Position numbers and translations under genes: made by a program | Notes under the pieces: model-generated | Databases searched by the model: none | The model's input: the letters and a program-made list of their open reading frames with translations, nothing else | Told to the model about the DNA's origin: nothing | DNA from: Deltaproteobacteria bacterium | Lineage (GTDB): Bacteria; Myxococcota; Myxococcia; SLRQ01 | NCBI GenBank assembly: GCA_007128675.1 | Contig: SKWY01000048.1 | Location: 1-11,047, forward strand | Length of the DNA stretch: 11,047 nt | Reading direction: 5' to 3' | Part shown: in pieces, positions 5,551 to 11,047 of the stretch | How positions within the stretch are numbered: the first letter of the stretch is position 1 | How the letters are laid out: each line of letters begins with the position of its first letter

Positions 5551-8139
5551 ATGCATATGCGCTTCCTTACCATAGCTACGGGACTACTCTTCCTCGCGAT
5601 GACGTCGCCTGCCGGCGCGCAGGGGTGGGTCTCTTTTCTTCATACCCCTCCCGAGGTTCAGCCCGAGGGAGTGGCCCTCGTATTGGAAGGTAGCCTCATA
5701 GGTGTTGCGTCGACCGAGCGGATCGATGTTCGTTACAGGAGGATTGGGGAGGCCGATTGGGGCTCGGTAGCCATTGTTCCTGCTCACGGAGACCTGTATC
5801 AAGCAGTGATACCGGCAGGGGAGGTCACCTCTCCTGGGATCGAGTACTACCTGGTACTCGTCGATGCAGGTGGTGAGGAGCGCCCGGTCTTCGCCTCTCC
5901 ATCGAGTCCGAGAAGGGTGCGAGTGGACCCTCCAGGTCGCCCAAGAGACGATGCTCCAGTCCCAACGCCGCCAAGACCGCCCGAGCATACTTCTCCGGCA
6001 ACGCCTACAGCTCCACCGGCGGCTCCTCCTCGGATCGGCCCGGATGAGCCTCGTCCAGACGCAGCGGTAGGGCCTGATGGGGCCGACATCGTTCATCCCT
6101 TCTTCGCGGAGCAGACAGTGGTTCTCGCCGGTAGTACCCAGCAGACCGTCACGAACGCGCCGGCCATAATCACGGTGGTTTCGTCTCGGCAAATGCAGGC
6201 CATGGGCGCCCGTACCCTCGCAGACGTCTTGAAGTCGGTGCCGGGGCTGGAGACATCCAGGAGTGTTCAAGGCTTTCACCAGGTGTCCGTACGCGGGATT
6301 CGGAGCGACCCGGAGGTTCTTCTTCTCTACGACGGACGCAGGCTCGACAGTCTCTACGATGGACGCAAGCTCTACGAGTTGCCGATCGAAAACGTTGAAC
6401 GTGTCGAGGTCCTCCGTGGGCCTGGTGCCACCCTGCATGGGACGGGCGCATTTCTAGCGGTCATCAATGTGGTGTCGAAGAGGATCGAAGGCTTCAGGGC
6501 CGCCGCCTCCGCGGATACTCATTCCCTTGCGAGCCTGCACCTAGGTTTTGGGCGTGTTCTCGAGGAAGGTCGATTCCAGCTGGAAGGTGATCTAGACGCT
6601 GGGCAGGGGTATCGAGCGCCAATACTGACCGATGCGTTCGATAGAAGCACGAGATCTCCCGCCGGCTTCACCGACGACAGTCGCATGCTTCTACAGGCTG
6701 GAGGGACGTTTCTTCATGAGCTGGGAGATGGCGAGTTGACCCTTTCCATGCGAGGAATACATCAAGATCGTGGAGCGCTCGTGGGTGCTTTCGACTCTGT
6801 TGGAACGGGCTCATCTCTGAACTGGAGTCTACTGCTTGGTAAGGCACGCTACGACCTAGAGATTGGAGCGGCGAGTGTTTCCCTGGGCCTCGAGGGAGAC
6901 CAGCAGTGGGCTCGACGCCGATTCAGGCTTACTCCCATAGATTTTCGAAGTGTAGAGAACCACATCTTCCCAGACGGAGTGATAGAGGAGATCTCTCATA
7001 CAACTAGGGAACTCGCCTTTGATGCAAACGCTCGTATGAGTCTTTTCGAAGGCAACGTGCTTTCGCTTGGGTTCATCGCCGGCCTTCAGTCCATGAGTGA
7101 TTGGAGGTACGCCGTAAACATGGATCCGGGAACTGGGCAACCTCTGGATAATCCCATCCCCCCCGCCGACGAACAGTTTCCCGCCCATGATCCGGGTCTC
7201 GCCAATCGCCTGACAGTAGCTGTTTTCGCCCTGAACGAGTGGCGTATCGCCGAGAGCATGGAGCTGACCCTGGGTTTCCGCGGGGATCTCTTCAGCGGAG
7301 GGGTGGGGCGTGATGATCCGGCGGCTCCTGTCGGGACGCGAGGCATGGAGTTCGCCTTGACTCCTCGCTTGGGGCTCGTGTGGAGTCCGGCAGAGAGTTG
7401 GACGGTGAAGGTGCTGCACTCCACTGCGTTTCGTGTGCCCACTTTTGAGGAGCTTACCAGCCGGCTCGTTCAAGGAACTGTCAGCCGCGGGCGATACGAA
7501 GGCAATCCAACATTGGCGCCCGTTCGGATTCGTACGACCGAGCTTGGTCTCGAGCACGGATTCTTCATGGCAAGCAGAGACTTCCGCCTTCGCCTCAACG
7601 GCTTCGTAAACGAGTTCTCCGATCGAATCGAGGCCGTGGATCTGACGGGAAACATAACTCCGTACAATAATCGTGACGGCGTCATACGAGTGTTCGGGGC
7701 CGAGGGTGAAGGCCGCATGGTCTTCAGCAGCAGGGACTGGATATCCGGAGGCATGGCATGGTTTCGGGCGATTGATTCCCGGGCTCCGGAAGGAAGGAAT
7801 CTCTTGACGACCATGCCCCAGCTCCGCCTGATAATTAGAAGTCAAATGGGCATCGGGAACTGGCTCGACCTACACGTGGGAGCGCTCTTCGGAGCGGAGC
7901 GTCGAAACAATGCCAGATCCTCCCTCGAGTCCTTGAGACGATTCAGTATCCCCCCATATGCGATAGTCGATGTAACGCTGCAGACTCGCCCCATAGCGGA
8001 GAGGGTGTCTTTCGCCCTGACCGCAAACAACCTCCTCGATGTTCCCTATCAGGACGACGTACCACGCCCAGACAGGATGGAAGGCCTTCTTCCCGGGCCT
8101 GGAATCTCAGCCCGTCTTACCGCGCGCATGCAATGGTGA
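5551..8139 (+). CDS. TonB-dependent outer-membrane receptor with N-terminal Ig-like domain
   Basis: 862-residue outer-membrane active-transport receptor. A signal peptide (1-23, cleavage after AGA before Q24) precedes a beta-sandwich-like domain (about 26-125, with IDVRYRRIGEADW and GIEYYLVLVDAGG). A proline-rich linker (about 126-172) leads to a TonB-box-like EQTVVLAGS at 187. The plug (about 195-310) contains TLADVLKSVPGLE, VSVRGIRSD, ELPIENVERVEVLRGPGATLHG and AVINVVSK. The 22-strand-type barrel (about 315-862) ends in TARMQW with the usual terminal aromatic residue. No STN signalling domain is seen, so sigma/anti-sigma signalling is unlikely. The plug resembles the CirA/BtuB-like receptor group, but the ligand cannot be read from sequence. 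Start: ATG 5551, with ATG 5557 as alternative; AGGCGGA at 5531-5537 is a distant ribosome site. The lipoprotein gene follows after 4 nt and is probably co-translated. Confidence 0.92.
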   Translation: MHMRFLTIATGLLFLAMTSPAGAQGWVSFLHTPPEVQPEGVALVLEGSLIGVASTERIDVRYRRIGEADWGSVAIVPAHGDLYQAVIPAGEVTSPGIEYYLVLVDAGGEERPVFASPSSPRRVRVDPPGRPRDDAPVPTPPRPPEHTSPATPTAPPAAPPRIGPDEPRPDAAVGPDGADIVHPFFAEQTVVLAGSTQQTVTNAPAIITVVSSRQMQAMGARTLADVLKSVPGLETSRSVQGFHQVSVRGIRSDPEVLLLYDGRRLDSLYDGRKLYELPIENVERVEVLRGPGATLHGTGAFLAVINVVSKRIEGFRAAASADTHSLASLHLGFGRVLEEGRFQLEGDLDAGQGYRAPILTDAFDRSTRSPAGFTDDSRMLLQAGGTFLHELGDGELTLSMRGIHQDRGALVGAFDSVGTGSSLNWSLLLGKARYDLEIGAASVSLGLEGDQQWARRRFRLTPIDFRSVENHIFPDGVIEEISHTTRELAFDANARMSLFEGNVLSLGFIAGLQSMSDWRYAVNMDPGTGQPLDNPIPPADEQFPAHDPGLANRLTVAVFALNEWRIAESMELTLGFRGDLFSGGVGRDDPAAPVGTRGMEFALTPRLGLVWSPAESWTVKVLHSTAFRVPTFEELTSRLVQGTVSRGRYEGNPTLAPVRIRTTELGLEHGFFMASRDFRLRLNGFVNEFSDRIEAVDLTGNITPYNNRDGVIRVFGAEGEGRMVFSSRDWISGGMAWFRAIDSRAPEGRNLLTTMPQLRLIIRSQMGIGNWLDLHVGALFGAERRNNARSSLESLRRFSIPPYAIVDVTLQTRPIAERVSFALTANNLLDVPYQDDVPRPDRMEGLLPGPGISARLTARMQW

Positions 8140-8143
8140 AGCG

Positions 8144-8980
8144 ATGATTCAAGGCATTCTTTCACGCTCTGCCCTTTACCTTTGTCTCCCCCTACTCTTG
8201 TCTGTTTTGGTTGCGTCCGGCTGCTTGGCATACAACGAGGACTGTTTGGCGCCAGCTGATCTGCAGGAGCCGGACACGATAGTCGGCTATCTAGCTCGCT
8301 CGTTTCCGGTTAGGCAGTCCTTGGTGCGTACTCGAGAGACTTCGGTGGGCAATCTAGTTGCCGACGCGTACATGGACGCCTACAACAATCCACAGAACCC
8401 ATCGTATCGCGACGACGTTGCGCCTGTTGACGGAGCCTTCGAGAACTCGGGGGCAATCAGGGAGCAGGGTTTCTGCGAACCTGTCGAGGAGCTTCCCGGG
8501 GATCCCGTGGATCCTCCGCCGATTAGGAGGGTCGACCTGCGGGAGGTGCTCCAGTTCACCAATAGGGTCGTGGTGGTCGAGCTTACATCGGCAGATCTTT
8601 GGGACGTGCTCGAGCACTCGGTTTCTGCCCTGAACAGTCCCAATCCCGCAAGAGGGCACTTTCTACAGATTGCCGGCATGGAGGTCTTCGTCGACTGTTC
8701 GCGTCCGGCCGAAGACCGTGTCGTGACTGTCTCGATCGGTAATGATCCCATCACTCGAGATGGAGAAGACGTCTTTCGTCTCGCAACTAACGACTTCCTG
8801 CTACAGGCCGAGGGAAACGACGGGTTCGAGACACTTGCCGGCAGGCCCCGTCACAACAGCCTTGGTCAGTATAGCTTCGAGGTGGTCGAGGACTATTTGC
8901 TTCTGCACTCGAGCCAAGAGTCGCCATACGACCCTCCCGAGCCTCCTCAGCGCATCATACTGACCAACTGTAACGAATGA
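8144..8980 (+). CDS. Lipoprotein made of a stand-alone 5'-nucleotidase C-terminal domain
   Basis: 278-residue predicted lipoprotein: hydrophobic signal (about 10-23) and lipobox ASGC with C27. The rest matches the 5'-nucleotidase C-terminal (UshA/CD73-type) domain: TSVGNLVADAY, NSGAIR (N101, R106), LREVLQFTNRVVVVEL (F138), LWDVLEHSV, HFLQIAGMEV, DRVVTVSI and TNDFLLQAEGNDGF (F218, D226). In CD73 the equivalents of N101, R106, F138, F218 and D226 form the nucleoside pocket, so ligand binding looks preserved, whereas the position of CD73 R354 appears changed. The N-terminal metallophosphatase domain that does the hydrolysis is absent, and the length leaves no room for it. The protein should bind rather than cleave; that is inference. 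ATG 8144 lies 4 nt after the receptor stop; a longer frame from 8039 would overlap the receptor gene and put 35 residues before the signal peptide. A proline-rich insert (EELPGDPVDPPPIRR) separates NSGAIR from the next strand. Confidence 0.87.
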   Translation: MIQGILSRSALYLCLPLLLSVLVASGCLAYNEDCLAPADLQEPDTIVGYLARSFPVRQSLVRTRETSVGNLVADAYMDAYNNPQNPSYRDDVAPVDGAFENSGAIREQGFCEPVEELPGDPVDPPPIRRVDLREVLQFTNRVVVVELTSADLWDVLEHSVSALNSPNPARGHFLQIAGMEVFVDCSRPAEDRVVTVSIGNDPITRDGEDVFRLATNDFLLQAEGNDGFETLAGRPRHNSLGQYSFEVVEDYLLLHSSQESPYDPPEPPQRIILTNCNE

Positions 8981-9093
8981 ATCCCCACGACGTCTCGTGT
9001 TCACTGGACGTTCCAGCTGAGCAATCGACGCCTCTGGCCTTGTAGGACGCTCACCGAATGCTCGAGAGCAACCTCGAACAAGAACCAGCGCTA
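8981..9093. other. Gap between convergent genes
   Basis: 113 nt between the ends of the lipoprotein gene (plus) and the ribbon-helix-helix gene (minus). The only hairpin I see is a 5-bp stem, CTGGA/TCCAG (9004-9016), without a T-run on either strand, so no intrinsic terminator is called. A CTCGAG lies at 9061-9066. Confidence 0.5.
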
Positions 9094-9297
9094 CTACTCG
9101 TCTCTTCCACGGATATCATCGTTTCCCAGCACGTCGTTGACGGAAGGAAAACGCATGATCTCTGGCCTGGCAATACGCCAAGCCTGCTGAACCACCCATG
9201 AAAGAGATCTGTCCTGTCGAGCAGCCTCCTCCTGGATCTCCTTGAGCATGTCTTCGGGGAAGTAGAGACTTTGCTTTCGCTTGTCGGTGGAGGCCAT
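9094..9297 (-). CDS. Small ribbon-helix-helix protein (TIGR04563-like)
   Basis: 67-residue protein. KRKQSLYFP (6-14) fits the DNA-contacting beta strand of a ribbon-helix-helix fold. EDMLKEIQEEAARQ (15-28) and SLSWVVQQAWRIARPEI (31-47) fit helices A and B, and a charged tail follows. From memory this matches a family of very short proteins (TIGR04563) occurring in multiple copies in Myxococcales; I cannot run the search. Expected role: DNA-binding repressor or antitoxin-like regulator. No toxin gene is visible on either side. Start: ATG (complement of 9295-9297) with GGAG 9 nt upstream; TAG stop at 9094-9096. The gene runs opposite to its neighbours, convergent with the nucleotidase-like lipoprotein gene and divergent from the Ig-repeat lipoprotein gene. 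Confidence 0.8.
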   Translation of the reverse strand: MASTDKRKQSLYFPEDMLKEIQEEAARQDRSLSWVVQQAWRIARPEIMRFPSVNDVLGNDDIRGRDE

Positions 9298-9306
9298 TCG
9301 AACTAG

Positions 9307-9310
9307 CTCC
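9307..9310 (-). promoter_or_regulatory. Ribosome binding site of the ribbon-helix-helix gene
   Basis: GGAG on the minus strand, 9 nt before the ATG whose complement is 9295-9297. It supports that start codon. An 8-bp perfect palindrome ACTCGAGT lies just upstream (9319-9326) and could be an operator for autoregulation, but the motif is common in this DNA. Confidence 0.6.
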
Positions 9311-9414
9311 AGTATGAAACTCGAGTAAAGGCCAAACGTAGGAATAGAGCGCCAGTCGTAACACGTCCACTGATTCGAGCTTTCGCCAGTGATCCAGGAA
9401 GAGCCGGAGGAAGC

Positions 9415-9435
9415 CTTGCAGGATGCAAGATTTTT
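9415..9435 (+). terminator. Intrinsic terminator-like hairpin, plus strand
   Basis: Perfect 6-bp stem CTTGCA/TGCAAG with loop GGA (9415-9429), then A and TTTTT (9431-9435). This is the only stem followed by a T-run I found in the window. It is orphaned: no plus-strand gene ends just before it, the nearest being the nucleotidase-like lipoprotein gene at 8980. The stem is short and only half GC, so termination may be partial. Confidence 0.5.
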
Positions 9436-9605
9436 CTCGAGCTTCGCCTTGGCCGCGTTACTTCTTATGCGCCACTATAGGTACGATGACGATAGCGTCA
9501 GTGTCAACAAGCAGCGGTGATTGCAGACAGAAGACATCCGCCTCTCCTACACCGAAGACGAAAGAGGGCTCGATGATTATGCCTTACGAAGATCGCTTCT
9601 CTAGG

Positions 9606-11047
9606 ATGCCGTTCAGGGCCCTGCCGCGTCATATGGAAAGCGAATCCTTGGGGTTCGGATGTTTCCTTCTATTGTTAACGTTGCTTTTCGTTGCCGCGGG
9701 ATGCGGCTGCAATGACGAGGTTGGCTCGGCCGAAGCGAGGCTGTCGGTACTTCCAGCCATTATCGACTTTGGCGCCGTGGCCGTAGGCTCGGATGACAAC
9801 GAGGAGGAGGTCGTTCTTCGCTCCGCTGGAACGACGGCGCTACGCTTCGACGACATTGGAATCGGAGACGATGAGGAGGGCGTCTTTCGAGTCTTCGGCG
9901 GGCCGGTTGGAGGCACCTTGCTACCTCCAGGTGAGAGCCAAACAGTTGGGGTGGAGTTTCTGCCTCTCGAGGAGGGCTCTTATGAAGCAAGCCTAATCAT
10001 CGAGACCAACGATCCAGGTTCGCCCAAGGTCTTGACGATTCTTGGCCGGGCACGGACTCCCACCATTCAGCTGTGTCGAGGGTTCGAGGATCCGGACGCC
10101 GAGGAGATCTACTGCGAGGAGCCCGGCGAGACGCTAACTCTAGATTTCGGCATGGTGAACGAAGGAGAGGCAAGGCACAAGAGAGCTTTGATACGTAATG
10201 CCGGCAGAGCTCCGCTTGTGGTGGAGGAGCCTTTGCTCGACCAGGCATCGGTGTCCAAGGGTTTCTCTTTCGACGGTCTGGAGCAGACCAGGATTCCTGC
10301 CGGCGGTGGGCTCGTTCTAGAGTTGGCGCTAGCAGGTGAAGGGCAGGGAAGCGTGACGGGTAATCTACTGATTCGCTCGAATGATCCTGACCATCCCGAG
10401 GTCTTTCTAGATCTGCTTGGCGAAGGCAGGCCAAATGCCCCTCCGTCGGCCTGCGCGGCGGTGACTCGTATCGTAGGTCTCGATGGCCGGGTGCGAGAGC
10501 TTCTCGACTTGCCGAGCGAAGTTGATGCATGGCCAAGAGACAGGCTCTACCTCACTGCTCATCCCTCGAGCACCTGCTCATTCGATGCCGAGGATGGAAC
10601 GAATCTTTCCTATCATTGGCGTGTGGTGGAGGAGCCCGAGGGCGAGCGCGCAGTCATAATGAACGAGCATTCGGGGCCATCCCCGGATCTCGATCCGCCA
10701 CAGCATCCCCCTTCGGTGACGATAGGTGGGGTTGGAGTCTATAGGCTGCAGCTTACGGTTGAGGACTCCTTGGGAGCTTCCTCGACCGCCGATGTCCTAA
10801 TAGATGCTCGACCAGAGGACGATCTCTTGGTGGAACTCTCCTGGGAGGTAGGTGTCGATCTAGATCTTCATCTGATCGCGCCTGGCTCGAGCTCTGTTGA
10901 GGATCGTGTCTTTTGTGACCCTTTGGACTGCTTCTGGGACACATGCCGACCCGACGACGCAGGGGTTCCTAGACTCCATTGGGGCTCCGTCGATGGAGTT
11001 ATCGCCGATGACGGAAACCCGGACACCGACCCAATACTCCGCTTCGA
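9606..11047 (+). CDS. Ig-repeat (choice-of-anchor D type) lipoprotein, 3' end outside the window
   Basis: Open from 9606 to the window end (480 full codons), so truncated on the right. From ATG 9606: hydrophobic signal (about 17-31) and lipobox AAGC with C33. Next come two ASH/choice-of-anchor D repeats: the first about 46-148 (DFGAVAVGS ... LIIETNDPGSPKVLTILGRA), the second about 179-272 (LDFGMVNEGE ... LLIRSNDPDHPEVFLDLLGEG). A PKD/Ig-like segment follows (about 300-400, YHWRVVEEP ... YRLQLTVEDSLGASSTADV), then a module opening VELSWEVGVDLDLHLI (about 408) with a Cys-rich FCDPLDCFWDTCRPD. The last resembles DUF2135-type domains of other myxobacterial surface proteins. Expected location: envelope or cell surface; function unknown, probably adhesive or structural. 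Start is uncertain: in-frame ATGs also exist at 9486, 9573 (GAGGG 4 nt upstream, the best ribosome site), 9579 and 9633. 9606 or 9633 give the most normal signal-peptide length. Confidence 0.82.
   Translation, partial: MPFRALPRHMESESLGFGCFLLLLTLLFVAAGCGCNDEVGSAEARLSVLPAIIDFGAVAVGSDDNEEEVVLRSAGTTALRFDDIGIGDDEEGVFRVFGGPVGGTLLPPGESQTVGVEFLPLEEGSYEASLIIETNDPGSPKVLTILGRARTPTIQLCRGFEDPDAEEIYCEEPGETLTLDFGMVNEGEARHKRALIRNAGRAPLVVEEPLLDQASVSKGFSFDGLEQTRIPAGGGLVLELALAGEGQGSVTGNLLIRSNDPDHPEVFLDLLGEGRPNAPPSACAAVTRIVGLDGRVRELLDLPSEVDAWPRDRLYLTAHPSSTCSFDAEDGTNLSYHWRVVEEPEGERAVIMNEHSGPSPDLDPPQHPPSVTIGGVGVYRLQLTVEDSLGASSTADVLIDARPEDDLLVELSWEVGVDLDLHLIAPGSSSVEDRVFCDPLDCFWDTCRPDDAGVPRLHWGSVDGVIADDGNPDTDPILRF

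Larger units (their letters stand above)
9298..9605. other. Divergent intergenic region
   Basis: 308 nt between the minus-strand ribbon-helix-helix gene and the plus-strand Ig-repeat lipoprotein gene. It must hold the promoters of both, yet no full sigma-70 pair is clear. The best minus-strand candidate is CTGACG, a 16-nt spacer and TATAGT (complement of 9474-9479), which would give a leader of about 170 nt for the small gene. Two CTCGAG palindromes (9320-9325, 9436-9441) and a terminator-like hairpin lie here. The downstream frame remains open leftward to an ATG at 9486, so the right third could be coding if a far-upstream start is used. Confidence 0.5.

Noticed and set aside
6325..6378. 27-nt tandem repeat encoding LYDGRRL and LYDGRKL in the receptor plug
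   Set aside because: About 21 of 27 bases match, but related receptors normally carry an LIDGRxL and then a YDGxxxxELP motif at these places, so this is probably convergence of two conserved motifs, not a recent duplication.
6856..7845. Long antisense open frame (329 codons, minus strand) inside the receptor gene
   Set aside because: It is the complement of a well-supported TonB-dependent receptor barrel, and its translation shows no recognisable domain or plausible composition. The same holds for the 284-codon antisense frame at 5584-6438.
8039..8143. Upstream extension of the nucleotidase-like lipoprotein gene to an ATG at 8039
   Set aside because: It would overlap the receptor gene by 101 nt and place 35 residues before the lipoprotein signal peptide; ATG 8144 gives a normal signal and operon spacing.
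9004..9016. CTGGA-CGT-TCCAG hairpin as terminator between the convergent genes
   Set aside because: Five-base stem with no T-run on either strand.
9116..9370. Overlapping minus-strand frame (84 codons) as a toxin partner of the ribbon-helix-helix protein
   Set aside because: It largely overlaps that gene in another frame and shows no toxin family features; toxin and antitoxin genes normally abut rather than coincide.
9473..9481. CACTATAGG, resembling the 3' half of a T7-type phage promoter
   Set aside because: Only about nine bases match and the upstream half of that promoter is absent; there are no phage genes in the window.

Overview
This window most likely comes from a diderm bacterium of the former Deltaproteobacteria, probably Myxococcota. 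The base composition is moderately GC-rich (high fifties percent by eye). The taxonomic hints are family-level. There is an argS-SPOR gene pair, an MCE protein with a beta-rich C-terminal extension, a very short ribbon-helix-helix protein of a type I associate with Myxococcales, and a long lipoprotein built of Ig-like 'choice-of-anchor D' repeats with a DLDLHL module. No strain-level identification is possible from the sequence alone.

Layout. 1-1287: the 3' part of argS (arginyl-tRNA synthetase), cut by the left edge. 1370-2086: a single-pass membrane protein with a periplasmic SPOR (peptidoglycan-binding) domain. 2147-5389: a compact mlaE-mlaF-mlaD cluster, i.e. permease, ATPase and an unusually long MCE protein of an ABC-type phospholipid transporter. 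5551-8139: a TonB-dependent outer-membrane receptor with an N-terminal Ig-like domain and a proline-rich linker. 8144-8980, only 4 nt later: a lipoprotein consisting of just the nucleotide-binding C-terminal domain of 5'-nucleotidases, without the catalytic domain. 9094-9297 on the minus strand: a small ribbon-helix-helix protein. 9298-9605: a divergent intergenic region with a plus-strand terminator-like hairpin at 9415-9435. 9606 to the right edge: an incomplete Ig-repeat lipoprotein.

Theme. Apart from argS and the small regulator, every gene is a cell-envelope gene: peptidoglycan binding, inner/outer-membrane lipid traffic, outer-membrane import, and lipoproteins. Two arrangements stand out. 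First, the MlaD-like protein could itself reach the outer membrane: TM helix, MCE domain, about 190 residues of helix, then about 190 residues of beta-strand-rich sequence. The cluster has no MlaA, MlaB or MlaC next to it. Second, a TonB-dependent receptor is tightly coupled to a non-catalytic nucleotidase-type binding lipoprotein, which suggests a nucleotide or nucleoside capture and import pair. Both are inferences from domain content and gene order.

At the DNA level the palindrome CTCGAG occurs 22 times in the window, several times more than composition predicts, and it is densest between genes. I saw no CRISPR array, tRNA, rRNA, insertion sequence or sign of recent mobile DNA.
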